Source: Thermohalobaculum sp039033215 (GTDB lineage Bacteria > Pseudomonadota > Alphaproteobacteria > Rhodobacterales > Rhodobacteraceae). From it: DNA of 64,000 bases. Positions 1 through 7,294 of this stretch are shown one piece after another. Made by a program: the position numbers and the translations under genes. Location: positions 62,001 through 126,000 of the forward strand of contig JBCCDA010000001.1 in the NCBI GenBank assembly GCA_039033215.1. Reading direction: 5' to 3'. The number at the start of each line of letters is the position of its first letter. Within the stretch, counting starts at the first letter, position 1. The notes under the pieces were generated by a model. That model made no database searches. It saw only the letters and a list, made by a program, of their open reading frames with translations, and was not told where the DNA came from.

Positions 1-396
1 AGGGTCTGCATAGCTTTCCATTCGCGCGGCCACATTGACCGAATGGCCGTAGATGTCTCCGCCCTCGCGCATGATCTCGCCCAAGTGGACGCCGATTCGA
101 AACCGCGGGCGCATCTCGTCCGGGATCTCGGCGTTCTGTTCCTTGAGGCGGTTCTGCACCGCGATGCCGTACTGGACCGCTGCAATGGCAGATGGAAACT
201 CCACCATTGCGCCGTCGCCCGTGGTCTTCACCAGGGCACCGCCATGGTCGCCGATCAGATCTACAAGCGTCTTGAGGCAGGCGGTGGTGAGTGTATGGGT
301 TTCGGCCTCTCTGGAGGCCATCAAACGTGAGTATCCCTCCGCGTCAGCCACGACGACGGCGCGCAACTCGTGAGGCTGACTGCCATCCACGCCCAT
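1..396 (-). CDS. Class III adenylate/guanylate cyclase, catalytic domain (partial, 3' end outside window)
   Basis: Only the first 132 codons are inside the window. The reading frame starts at an ATG at 396 and runs off the left edge. The N-terminus carries the class III cyclase pattern ADAEGYSRLM, whose Asp is the first metal ligand, then TTGDGAMVEF with the second metal Asp about 45 residues later, then GVHLGEI and DIYGHSVNVAARME, which is typical of the bacterial CHD domain. The enzyme makes cAMP (or cGMP) from the nucleoside triphosphate. No membrane segment precedes the domain, so this cyclase starts directly with the catalytic part; many alphaproteobacterial relatives then carry TPR or ABC-type sensory domains, which cannot be seen here. 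It lies 164 bases beyond the Gly-rich gene in the same direction, downstream of an operon headed by a Crp/Fnr-type regulator, so a cAMP link is possible but inferred. Confidence 0.85.
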   Translation of the reverse strand, partial: MGVDGSQPHELRAVVVADAEGYSRLMASREAETHTLTTACLKTLVDLIGDHGGALVKTTGDGAMVEFPSAIAAVQYGIAVQNRLKEQNAEIPDEMRPRFRIGVHLGEIMREGGDIYGHSVNVAARMESYADP

Positions 397-560
397 TTTC
401 GGTCCCGAGATTGACGGTTCGATGTACCCCTGGGCTATTCTCTCAGTTTGTAGGCAAAACGACAACCCTAAGGATTGTACAGGCCAGGACGCCTGCACAT
501 TAGTTGGGCTAATTCAAGCCGGTGCCGCTGCGTGTGGCAGCGCCTAGACGCGCCGAGTGC

Positions 561-1136
561 TCAGTCGCTACCTACGCGCCCGCCGCCGACACGTCCGCCG
601 CCGACCCGGCCCCCGCCGACTCTGCCACCGCCAACCCGGCCCCCGCCGACACGTCCGCCGCCCACGGGATTGCCGTGGCCGCCGCCGTGCTCGTCGCCGA
701 TTTCGAGGTCGAGCAGAAGGGTCTCGAGCGACCCCGTCGAGATGTCCATCCTCAGCGAGATATCGTTCTTGTCGTACGTCCAGTACTTGATGTTCTTCGA
801 GAAATCATAGCTTTGGGCAAAGACGCCGGTCTGATCCGTGTTGCCAGGTACCAGGGGGCTCCCAGAACTTTGGTCCTTCGGATCGCTCCCTGGTCCATGC
901 ACGACGAAAATGGCCGGCGTTCCCATCTGGAACGACATTCCCGCAAAGGCGAAGCCATAGATCCGCGCGAGACGCACGTCTTCGGCCTTGTCGGCATCTG
1001 GCTCGTACTGCAGCTGATCCTGCAGTTCCCGCGCCCGGCCGTCGCCGACATACTCACGATCCTTTACAAATGCGATATCCGAGAGTTCGACCCCGTAAAG
1101 GAGGATGGAGGAACTGCTGAGCAGGGTTTCTGACAT
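561..1136 (-). CDS. Unknown protein with a C-terminal tail of six VGGGR repeats; possible modification substrate
   Basis: A 191-residue protein of no family I recognise. The ATG at 1136 is chosen because AAGGAG lies nine bases upstream; an in-frame ATG further upstream lies inside the protease gene. Residues 1 to about 150 look like a folded, mixed-charge domain (it opens MSETLLSSSSILLYGVELSD and ends near SLETLLLDLEIGDE). After HGGGHGNP come six VGGGR units and a final VGSD. The tail holds no Cys and only one Ser, at the very end, so it is not a classic azoline substrate. The gene starts one base after the stop of the metallopeptidase and shares an operon with YcaO and TfuA, the pair that thioamidates a glycine in methyl-coenzyme M reductase. 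A glycine-rich target tail is therefore an attractive idea. Alternatives are an RGG-like nucleic-acid-binding tail or a structural linker. Function unknown. Confidence 0.75.
   Translation of the reverse strand: MSETLLSSSSILLYGVELSDIAFVKDREYVGDGRARELQDQLQYEPDADKAEDVRLARIYGFAFAGMSFQMGTPAIFVVHGPGSDPKDQSSGSPLVPGNTDQTGVFAQSYDFSKNIKYWTYDKNDISLRMDISTGSLETLLLDLEIGDEHGGGHGNPVGGGRVGGGRVGGGRVGGGRVGGGRVGGGRVGSD
576..665 (-). repeat. Six tandem 15-bp units encoding VGGGR
   Basis: Six in-frame 15-base units encode VGGGR at the end of the 191-residue protein. The codons vary between units: Val is GTG, GTC, GTT, GTC, GTC, GTC, and Arg is CGT, CGG, AGA, CGG, CGT, CGC. The units are therefore not recent identical duplications. 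The peptide is conserved while third positions have drifted, which points to selection on the amino-acid sequence. Confidence 0.9.
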
Positions 1137-1137
1137 T

Positions 1138-2472
1138 CTAACTTGCTCCTTCTGGAAGTTTCTTGTGTCGATGCCCACGCGCCCTGCAGGGCGGGATCAA
1201 GGTATCGGTCCTGGCCGAGAACGCGTGGCTGTCGTCATCTGGTGGCGTCAGGCGGGGGCCTACGCGCACATGTCCGATCCCTCGGCGCGCGAGGTTGTGG
1301 CCTAAAATCGACGCATAGTGGCCGCCACTGACTTCGCGCTCGGCCTCCATCAGGGTCGCCGCCACATCGGCGTAGTCGAGCCTCGGGGTGAGTTTGGCAA
1401 AACTCGCGGCCATGTAGCTGCCAATGAAATCGCGAGCCTCCAGCAAGGCGACGCGCATCTCCTCGGGATGGTCTGCATAGGCGCGGTGGAAGTCGTCCTG
1501 TAGCCGTTCGTGATACTCCGGGTGATACTCAAGCGCATCCGAAAGCCGCGCGGTCTCTGCCGAGATCACACCTCGCGCCTTCAACGACTCGTGGAACAGA
1601 TCAACGAAGGTATCGAAGATCGCGGCAGACATTGGCAGGCCCAGGTCGTGTTCGCTTTCCCAACCGTCTGCGAAGTCCCAAAGGGTGCAGCGATTCGCGA
1701 CCACCCGGATCTGGTGATTGTGGCTGAGCTCTGCGATCCGGTTCAGACGGTTCAGGGAGTAGAGGTTGCCGCTCGTGTTCTCTAGCAGGCGGTCCACCAC
1801 GCTGTCGAAATGCAGCGACGCGATCAGCCCCACCATGTCCGCGGCGCTCTCGTGGAAACCGTAGTAGTCGTCGGTTACACGCGTCGGGTCCGGCAACCCG
1901 ATGATTGGGTAGATGATCGAGTGACCGACCTCGTGTCCGAGTACGTCGAAGTTCAGGCTGAAGGGACGGTAGCCACCGTTCGGCATGTGGTAGCCGCCGA
2001 TCTCCATGAACCCATAGCCCATGGTCGCGTTCGGGAAGCGCGGCATGATCGCCAGTTCCATACGCTCGTAGATGTCGCCGAAGTGCCAGTTGATGGGCCG
2101 CTCGAAGTAGCTTTCCCAGACGTCCAGCACGAAGCGAACGGACCCGAAAAGATGTGCAGATTCGAACTCTGGCGAGCCAACCTCGAGGTGGTCGAAATGT
2201 CCCCCTGGCCCCGGCCGCGCCGGCGGAAAGATCGGACCCGTCCAGGGTGGCGCGAACTTCTCCCCGCGCGGACCCACCTTGGCGCCGTAGGTCACGCGCT
2301 TGTCGTAGGGGTAGACCGCGTACATTCGGTCGTCAGACGGACCAGGTCCTACCGAGCCCGCGGGGGAAGAGACCTCCACCACTTCGGGCTCCTCGAAGCC
2401 CTTCAGAAATGGGGGCTGCGGAAACAGCAGAAATCTGGTTCCAGGCGGGCGCATGAACCGATCCGAGATCAA
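1138..2472 (-). CDS. HExxH zinc metallopeptidase (gluzincin-like), no signal peptide
   Basis: A 444-residue protein with the zinc motif HEVGH at residues 180-184 and a second-helix motif HESAAD near 207-212 that supplies the third ligand Glu, the arrangement of thermolysin/fungalysin-type gluzincins. A later stretch, around WDFADGW and HDLGLPMSAAIFD, also resembles the C-terminal half of those enzymes. The N-terminus has no signal peptide and no propeptide that I can recognise, so it probably works inside the cell, unlike most M4/M36 enzymes. The longest frame begins with TTG at 2472; an ATG at 2454 is an equally possible start, and neither has a strong ribosome site. It sits 42 bases after tfuA and one base before the VGGGR-repeat gene, so a role in trimming a modified product is plausible. 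The substrate is unknown. Confidence 0.8.
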   Translation of the reverse strand: MISDRFMRPPGTRFLLFPQPPFLKGFEEPEVVEVSSPAGSVGPGPSDDRMYAVYPYDKRVTYGAKVGPRGEKFAPPWTGPIFPPARPGPGGHFDHLEVGSPEFESAHLFGSVRFVLDVWESYFERPINWHFGDIYERMELAIMPRFPNATMGYGFMEIGGYHMPNGGYRPFSLNFDVLGHEVGHSIIYPIIGLPDPTRVTDDYYGFHESAADMVGLIASLHFDSVVDRLLENTSGNLYSLNRLNRIAELSHNHQIRVVANRCTLWDFADGWESEHDLGLPMSAAIFDTFVDLFHESLKARGVISAETARLSDALEYHPEYHERLQDDFHRAYADHPEEMRVALLEARDFIGSYMAASFAKLTPRLDYADVAATLMEAEREVSGGHYASILGHNLARRGIGHVRVGPRLTPPDDDSHAFSARTDTLIPPCRARGHRHKKLPEGAS

Positions 2473-2514
2473 ATAAATCCAACGGCGTTATTTGGACACA
2501 CTCGAGACCGTTTT

Positions 2515-3846
2515 TCAATTCCCGCTTTCCGCGAGGTTAAAGCGGTACTCTCGCGCTATCAGCGTCAGAAGAGCGTCCTGATCGGGGAGATCGATGGCAG
2601 AACTGGCCGCGTCCAGATCGTCTGGCAAGTCTTGGCCGAGACGTGTGACGAAGTACCAGGACAGGAGGGCCAGGCGTTCGGGCCCTCTGGGCAGGCTGTT
2701 CGGCGATGACCCGTCAGTTGCGTCCCGCTTCGCCTTCGCGCGTTGCAGCAGACGCTCGAAATCCGGCCCGATCTTCAGGGCCTCCAGGATTGCATCCGGC
2801 AGCCCATCGATACTCTTGGCAAGCGCCTCCATCTGGAGGGACGCCGCCACTGCTTCGAGATGCGTGTCGGCCGAGAGCGCGCGGCGCACCAACCACTCAC
2901 TGTAGGCCTCCGCGCTCAAAAGGCCCTCCTGGATGCGGAACGCCTCGATTGCGGCGCGACAGTCGCGTCGCATCGGGCGGGAGGCCGGGGCAGCGGCGCC
3001 TGTGGCAAGCATCCCCAGAACCGCCTGTTGCCGGTAGCGCGCATAGAGCGCGGGTTCCAGACGCAGCTCGTTCAACACCGCATCTGCACTTACTCCGTTC
3101 GTCAAGACTTCCGGCGGCGCGCCATCACCCCGCCTGACCACCTCGTCCCAAAGGTGCGTCCATTCGAGGTCAAAATCGACCTCCTGAGGCGGCGGGTTCG
3201 TTGCAACGAACCGCTCGATCTCGGCCAGCAACGCCATGGCATCGTCGCGCTTGGTATCGATCCGGCCAGCAGGAAGCCAGGTAGAGAGCACATCGACAAG
3301 TTCTGGGTCAAAACCGTCTTCTGCCGCGGTGGCGAGCAAGGTCGGCCACGTCAGCTCCTGATAGAAGATGCGTTTGGCGATCGCGACCAGCCCGCTTTCA
3401 AGTTCGGCCTGAAGGACGCCAGCGTGGACCGCTGCCTGAAGCGTCGCACGAACGTTCACGAGAGGCTCGGACAAGGCCGCGTAGCCCGCTTCGGCCGGCG
3501 CATGGACCAAGGCCACCTCGTCATCGTCCTCGAGGACACCATCGCGGTAAGCTTCGAAGACCTGGCCGACCCCGCGCATGCCGAACTGGTGCAGCTCGGC
3601 AGCGCGCAGGGCGCCCATGCTGGACGCGCCGAAGACGTGGATCCCCTGGCTCATCGCCCACAGGATCTCCTTGTGCCAGACGGCCAGATGACCCTGGAAG
3701 AAGCCATCGATGATCGCGATCACGCGGGGGCGGCGGCGCGATGCACGGTAGATATCTCCGCAGGCGGCGGGCGGCAGCACCTGAATCGGCAGGGCGAAGG
3801 TATCCGGCACCGTCGGGAGGCTGGGACCGGCGAACAGGCAGATCAT
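2515..3846 (-). CDS. TfuA-like protein with long C-terminal extension
   Basis: A 443-residue protein whose first 170 or so residues are a clear TfuA domain: it opens with FAGPSLP, then IAIIDGFFQG, VWHKEILWAM, GASSMGALRAAEL, FGMRGVG and LVNVRATL. TfuA proteins partner with YcaO enzymes. In methanogens the pair thioamidates a glycine of McrA, where TfuA is thought to bring or release sulfide; the name comes from the trifolitoxin cluster of rhizobia. Residues from about 200 to the end are helical, charged and unrecognised, making this a longer member of the family. The ATG overlaps the ycaO stop by four bases (ATGA), so the two are translationally coupled. The partner role is well supported by family and context; the actual target is not known. 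Confidence 0.92.
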   Translation of the reverse strand: MICLFAGPSLPTVPDTFALPIQVLPPAACGDIYRASRRRPRVIAIIDGFFQGHLAVWHKEILWAMSQGIHVFGASSMGALRAAELHQFGMRGVGQVFEAYRDGVLEDDDEVALVHAPAEAGYAALSEPLVNVRATLQAAVHAGVLQAELESGLVAIAKRIFYQELTWPTLLATAAEDGFDPELVDVLSTWLPAGRIDTKRDDAMALLAEIERFVATNPPPQEVDFDLEWTHLWDEVVRRGDGAPPEVLTNGVSADAVLNELRLEPALYARYRQQAVLGMLATGAAAPASRPMRRDCRAAIEAFRIQEGLLSAEAYSEWLVRRALSADTHLEAVAASLQMEALAKSIDGLPDAILEALKIGPDFERLLQRAKAKRDATDGSSPNSLPRGPERLALLSWYFVTRLGQDLPDDLDAASSAIDLPDQDALLTLIAREYRFNLAESGN

Positions 3847-5099
3847 GCTGAGCCCTGGTCTTGGATCACCCGCTGCGCGCGGTATCCCGCCACGTAGGTG
3901 TCGTCGTCATGGGGTGCTTCGAGACCCGGGATGACGACCCGAACCACCGGCACACCGATATCCCGCCGCGTGAGATCGACCCTCAGGACCTGCTCGATCC
4001 CGCAGGCGTGGAGATTGCCGAGCAGCTTGGCCAGATCGTCGTCAAAACGTGAGGCTGATGTGTCAGGCGCCATCCGATAGTCGCGCGCGATCTCGTGGCC
4101 CGCGACCACACGCTCGGCGAACGCATACTTTTCGTCCCGGCCCGCCGCGGTGAACTCCGCAGGATGCAGGTCGTCGCGCGAGCCGGCAATGTACGTCGTC
4201 CGGGTCTGAACGGCTTCGGTCAGCGCCCGTGAGAGTGCAACTGCACTCGAAAGGTGACATCCCGTTCCTGCCCCCAGATGTGCCCGGTCCGGCCCGCTAT
4301 CCAACAGCAGGCAGTGAAAGCTCGCGATGCCCGTGTCACTGGTGATATCCCAGACTGCGCAATCCAGGTTCTTCTCTTCGAAGATCTGCAGAAGGCCTCG
4401 GCAGTCGGGATCGTCGACCGTGGACAGATTGATCCGCATGGCTGCCTTCTGGCGCAGAGTGGCGTGATGCCAAAGCGTCAGCGCATCACGCTCGATCACC
4501 TCGCAGATGGCATGAACCGTTGCCTCTGTCACTGTGTTCCCCGACGCCAGTCCATTTGTGCTGGCGGAAAAGCAGCCCTCGCCCGCTGGGCGTGGCAGCG
4601 TGTAATTCGTATGAACCATCTCGTAGGGTAGCCAGGTGGGGGTACTGCCTGCCAGGTCCTCCCCCTCGATCCACAGGATCGGGCGGGTCTCGGTCAGCGG
4701 AGAGCCGTCGACTTGCGGCAATTGCTCGATCCGGGCGACTGGATGGGTGTCCCCCATCTCTGCGATGCTGGCCAAGATCAGCGGATGCATTATCCGCTCC
4801 GCGTGCCACGACTCGATGCTCTCCATGAGGCCGGAGACCTTGGCCGACGCCATGTCGAGCCCCTTGCCCTGCGACACCGACACGGAGCGCGAGTTTGGAC
4901 GCACCACCATCACAACCGGTATCCCAATGCGGTCCAGCCCGGTGACGTTTGCAACCCGTGTGATCCCGAAGCGAGACAACATCGGCTGAAGCGCCGCCAG
5001 AGTCTTGGACGGCGCAACGGCCCGGTGCGTGCCGTGCTTGTAGGCCTTGGTCTCGGCGGTGCTCAGCGCGAGCGTCGGCGGCGGTGCGCGCATCTGCAT
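3843..5099 (-). CDS. YcaO-domain ATP-dependent cyclodehydratase/thioamidating enzyme
   Basis: A 418-residue YcaO protein. The ATP-binding signature is visible: SQGKGLDMASAKVSGLMES with the following ESWHAE (residues 76-101), then FSASTNGLASGNTVTEA and ICEVIERDALTLWH (about 177-211). YcaO enzymes phosphorylate a peptide backbone amide, then let a nucleophile attack: Cys/Ser/Thr side chains for azolines, or sulfide for thioamides. The C-terminus lacks the PxPxP ending seen in many azoline-forming members, and the next gene is TfuA, so the thioamide branch is the better guess. There is no E1-like or ocin-ThiF partner nearby and no dehydrogenase. The gene lies 96 bases after a Crp/Fnr-type regulator. 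Start ATG at 5099, with a second ATG two codons later; both have weak ribosome sites. Confidence 0.93.
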   Translation of the reverse strand: MQMRAPPPTLALSTAETKAYKHGTHRAVAPSKTLAALQPMLSRFGITRVANVTGLDRIGIPVVMVVRPNSRSVSVSQGKGLDMASAKVSGLMESIESWHAERIMHPLILASIAEMGDTHPVARIEQLPQVDGSPLTETRPILWIEGEDLAGSTPTWLPYEMVHTNYTLPRPAGEGCFSASTNGLASGNTVTEATVHAICEVIERDALTLWHHATLRQKAAMRINLSTVDDPDCRGLLQIFEEKNLDCAVWDITSDTGIASFHCLLLDSGPDRAHLGAGTGCHLSSAVALSRALTEAVQTRTTYIAGSRDDLHPAEFTAAGRDEKYAFAERVVAGHEIARDYRMAPDTSASRFDDDLAKLLGNLHACGIEQVLRVDLTRRDIGVPVVRVVIPGLEAPHDDDTYVAGYRAQRVIQDQGSA

Positions 5100-5195
5100 C
5101 TCAATCGATCAACTCAATCCAACGTGGACATTCAAACGTATGGTGTGGGTGGAGTCACCTACGCTGTACGGCCACAACCGGACCGGCGCGCCGCG

Positions 5196-5861
5196 TCAGA
5201 CAAGATCGGCGCGCTCGAGCAGGGCTTCCAGATCATCGCGGCGATGCACGATCAGGGCGTCCTTGCGCCGCGACAGGATACCGAGCTTCATCAAACGGCT
5301 CATCTCGCGTGAGATCCCTTCGCGGTGCGTGCTGATGCGGCTGGCCAACGTCACCTGTGACGGCGCGGGCGAGATTGCCAGTCCCTCATCCGTCTCGTCG
5401 CCGGATTCGGCCATGCGCAGGATCTCGCGGATCAACCGTTCGCGCACGAGCATCGTGCTGTACTCGAAGATGCGCTGGGTCATTGCACGGGCCTGACCGG
5501 TGAGATGCTGGATGATCACCCAGGCAATGCGGGGGTTCTCGCGAACCACATTGCGAAAACGCGCGGCGGTGATGATCCCTACCTCGCAGTCTTCCACCGC
5601 GATCACGCTGGCCGAGCGGGGTTTCCCATCGATCGCCGCGAACTCGCCGAACAACTCTCCGTCCGAGATGTCACGATAGCCGACAAAGCTGCCGTCCGAC
5701 CCGAAGATGGTTGCCCGAGCGACACCGTTGAAGACGAAGAACACATCATCGGTGTTGTCCTCCTGCGCCAGGATGAACTCATCCCTCGCGAAACGATGGC
5801 GGTGAACCCCGTCGAGCAACAGGGCGCGGTCAGCTTCGTCCAGGTCATCAAAAAGGTTCAC
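5196..5861 (-). CDS. Crp/Fnr-family transcriptional regulator
   Basis: A 221-residue regulator with an N-terminal cyclic-nucleotide-binding beta-roll (residues about 10-125) and a C-terminal winged helix (SQVTLASRISTHREGISREM, about 170-190). The phosphate-binding cassette reads GEFAAIDGKPRSASV, with the Arg-Ser pair that contacts cAMP in CRP. There is no N-terminal Cys cluster, so it is not an FNR-type iron-sulfur sensor. The start is GTG at 5861, supported by GGAG six bases upstream. It is the first gene of the YcaO-TfuA run and an adenylate cyclase gene lies at the other end, so control of this operon by cAMP is a reasonable inference. Confidence 0.92.
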   Translation of the reverse strand: MNLFDDLDEADRALLLDGVHRHRFARDEFILAQEDNTDDVFFVFNGVARATIFGSDGSFVGYRDISDGELFGEFAAIDGKPRSASVIAVEDCEVGIITAARFRNVVRENPRIAWVIIQHLTGQARAMTQRIFEYSTMLVRERLIREILRMAESGDETDEGLAISPAPSQVTLASRISTHREGISREMSRLMKLGILSRRKDALIVHRRDDLEALLERADLV

Positions 5862-5982
5862 GGGGTGCTCCGGGGCGCGTGCTTCCGGCTGGTCGGGTCA
5901 GATCATAGCCACTTGTTGCGTCGGCTGACAACGTGTGGGTCACCCGCGACGTGCGGAGCATGCTCAGCAAGCGGCGATCGAG

Positions 5983-6369
5983 CTAGCGAAACACATATGT
6001 GCGTTGCACGACAAACGAGAGCGCGATCACCGGCCCGGCAGCGAGCAGCCCTGCCAGGTAGGCGGAGGCACCTGCACGAACGAAGACCCAGATCAGCGCG
6101 ATGTTCAGAACATACAAACAAGCCCAGAGCGCCAGAAACTTGGGGAACCGTCCCTTCAGCTTGGTTCTGAACACAAGCGTGCCCATCGTCAGGAAGCTGA
6201 CACAGATGCCGACCGCGGTCCCGACGAAAGCGGCGAGCGCTAAACCGAACCCCACATAGACGGCCAGGCAATAGACGCTGTAGCTGACCATTGTGTTGAA
6301 CACCCCGACCACCCCGTAGCGCCCAAGCAGCGCCGTCGGCGACCTCGGCGTGACTTGTGGCTCATCCAA
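5983..6369 (-). CDS. GtrA-family membrane protein
   Basis: A 128-residue protein with four predicted membrane helices and the GtrA pattern: RYGVVGVFNTMVSYSVY at the first helix, then a conserved F-R loop (LVFRTKLKGRFPKFLAL) and an ending with RTYVFR. GtrA proteins are thought to flip polyprenyl-phosphate-linked sugars across the inner membrane. It overlaps the upstream GT2 gene by eight bases. Together with GtrB and the polytopic glycosyltransferase next door it makes a gtrABC-like set, used in other bacteria to decorate O-antigen or other envelope glycans. Confidence 0.85.
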   Translation of the reverse strand: MDEPQVTPRSPTALLGRYGVVGVFNTMVSYSVYCLAVYVGFGLALAAFVGTAVGICVSFLTMGTLVFRTKLKGRFPKFLALWACLYVLNIALIWVFVRAGASAYLAGLLAAGPVIALSFVVQRTYVFR

Positions 6370-7171
6370 ACCGTGTCACCATCCGCTCGTAGAGCCCGAA
6401 GGCACGGCGTTTCCACCCGACGGTCGAGTTCGTCAGCCGCAGCCGTGCCCTGTCGACGGGGGACAGATCTATCCCGTACTTGGCGGCAAGAAGACGGTAC
6501 TCGGCAGTCGATGCTCCCAACAGATCCCAAGTCATGTTGGATCTGCGATAGCGGTTGGCGATCAGGAGCTCCGGGATGTGCCACGCCGGCTGGTGGCGTG
6601 AGACTGTCCACGAGAGATCGACGTCCATCAGGTAATGGAACTGCGGATCGTATCGTGACCTTGCAAGGGCGTCCCGCCGCACCAGGAGCGGGATACCAAA
6701 CATGTTCCGCGCGCGGCGCAGGCAGTCGCGGCCAAGCACGTCGGCATTGATGGGACCGGCCCGGTCAAAACGCCGAGTCGCGAGCAAGCGATTGTTTTCG
6801 CTGACATAGGCAAGGTCGCAATAGATCGCCGAGATATCCGGGTTGGCGTCCACCGCCGCCAGCGCCCGGGCCACGGCGTCAGGTGAACGGAAGTAGTCGT
6901 CATGGCAGAGCACCATGAACGCCTCGGTCCCGACGCGATCGAGCAACTGGTTGAAATGCGCCTGCATGGGGATCGTTTCGGATTGCGAGACAATCTGCAT
7001 CGGTAAGCGCGCGGCCCATCGGTCGAGAACGTGGCGCGTTTCATCCGTCGACGCGTTGTCGCCCGCAAGTACGATGAAGTCGCGGGACGTCTGCACGTCG
7101 ATCGACCGAAGGGCATCTTCAACGAGATCGGCCCCGTTGAGCACCGGCAAGCAAATGGACAGTCTCGCCAT
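6362..7171 (-). CDS. Family 2 glycosyltransferase
   Basis: A 269-residue GT-A fold enzyme. It begins LSICLPVLNGADLVEDAL, followed by GDNASTDET (nucleotide-sugar binding) and the Asp pair CHDDYF that serves as the DxD-like metal site near residue 90. The acceptor half contains DVDLSWTVS. No membrane segment is present, so it is a cytoplasmic or peripheral enzyme. Its product and donor sugar cannot be told from sequence. It is read toward gtrA with an eight-base overlap and faces the GT39-like gene across a 123-base divergent gap. Confidence 0.88.
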   Translation of the reverse strand: MARLSICLPVLNGADLVEDALRSIDVQTSRDFIVLAGDNASTDETRHVLDRWAARLPMQIVSQSETIPMQAHFNQLLDRVGTEAFMVLCHDDYFRSPDAVARALAAVDANPDISAIYCDLAYVSENNRLLATRRFDRAGPINADVLGRDCLRRARNMFGIPLLVRRDALARSRYDPQFHYLMDVDLSWTVSRHQPAWHIPELLIANRYRRSNMTWDLLGASTAEYRLLAAKYGIDLSPVDRARLRLTNSTVGWKRRAFGLYERMVTRFG

Positions 7172-7294
7172 ATCTCTGCAACACTGATAGCTGCGCGGTG
7201 CCCGAAGACGGCAACGCGTCAGACGGTTAGTACCGCCACAGGCGAGCTATTGCCACAATTGCCGGCGCGTCCGCGTGGGCCCGAGGAGGGGTCC

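Noticed and set aside
526..542. Small hairpin CGCTGC-GTGTG-GCAGCG after the VGGGR-repeat gene as a terminator
   Set aside because: Only six pairs and no T-run on the minus-strand reading, so not listed as a feature.
5100..5195. Hidden short precursor peptide between the Crp-type gene and ycaO
   Set aside because: Read in all minus-strand frames; only very short frames without a ribosome site, so no peptide gene can be supported.
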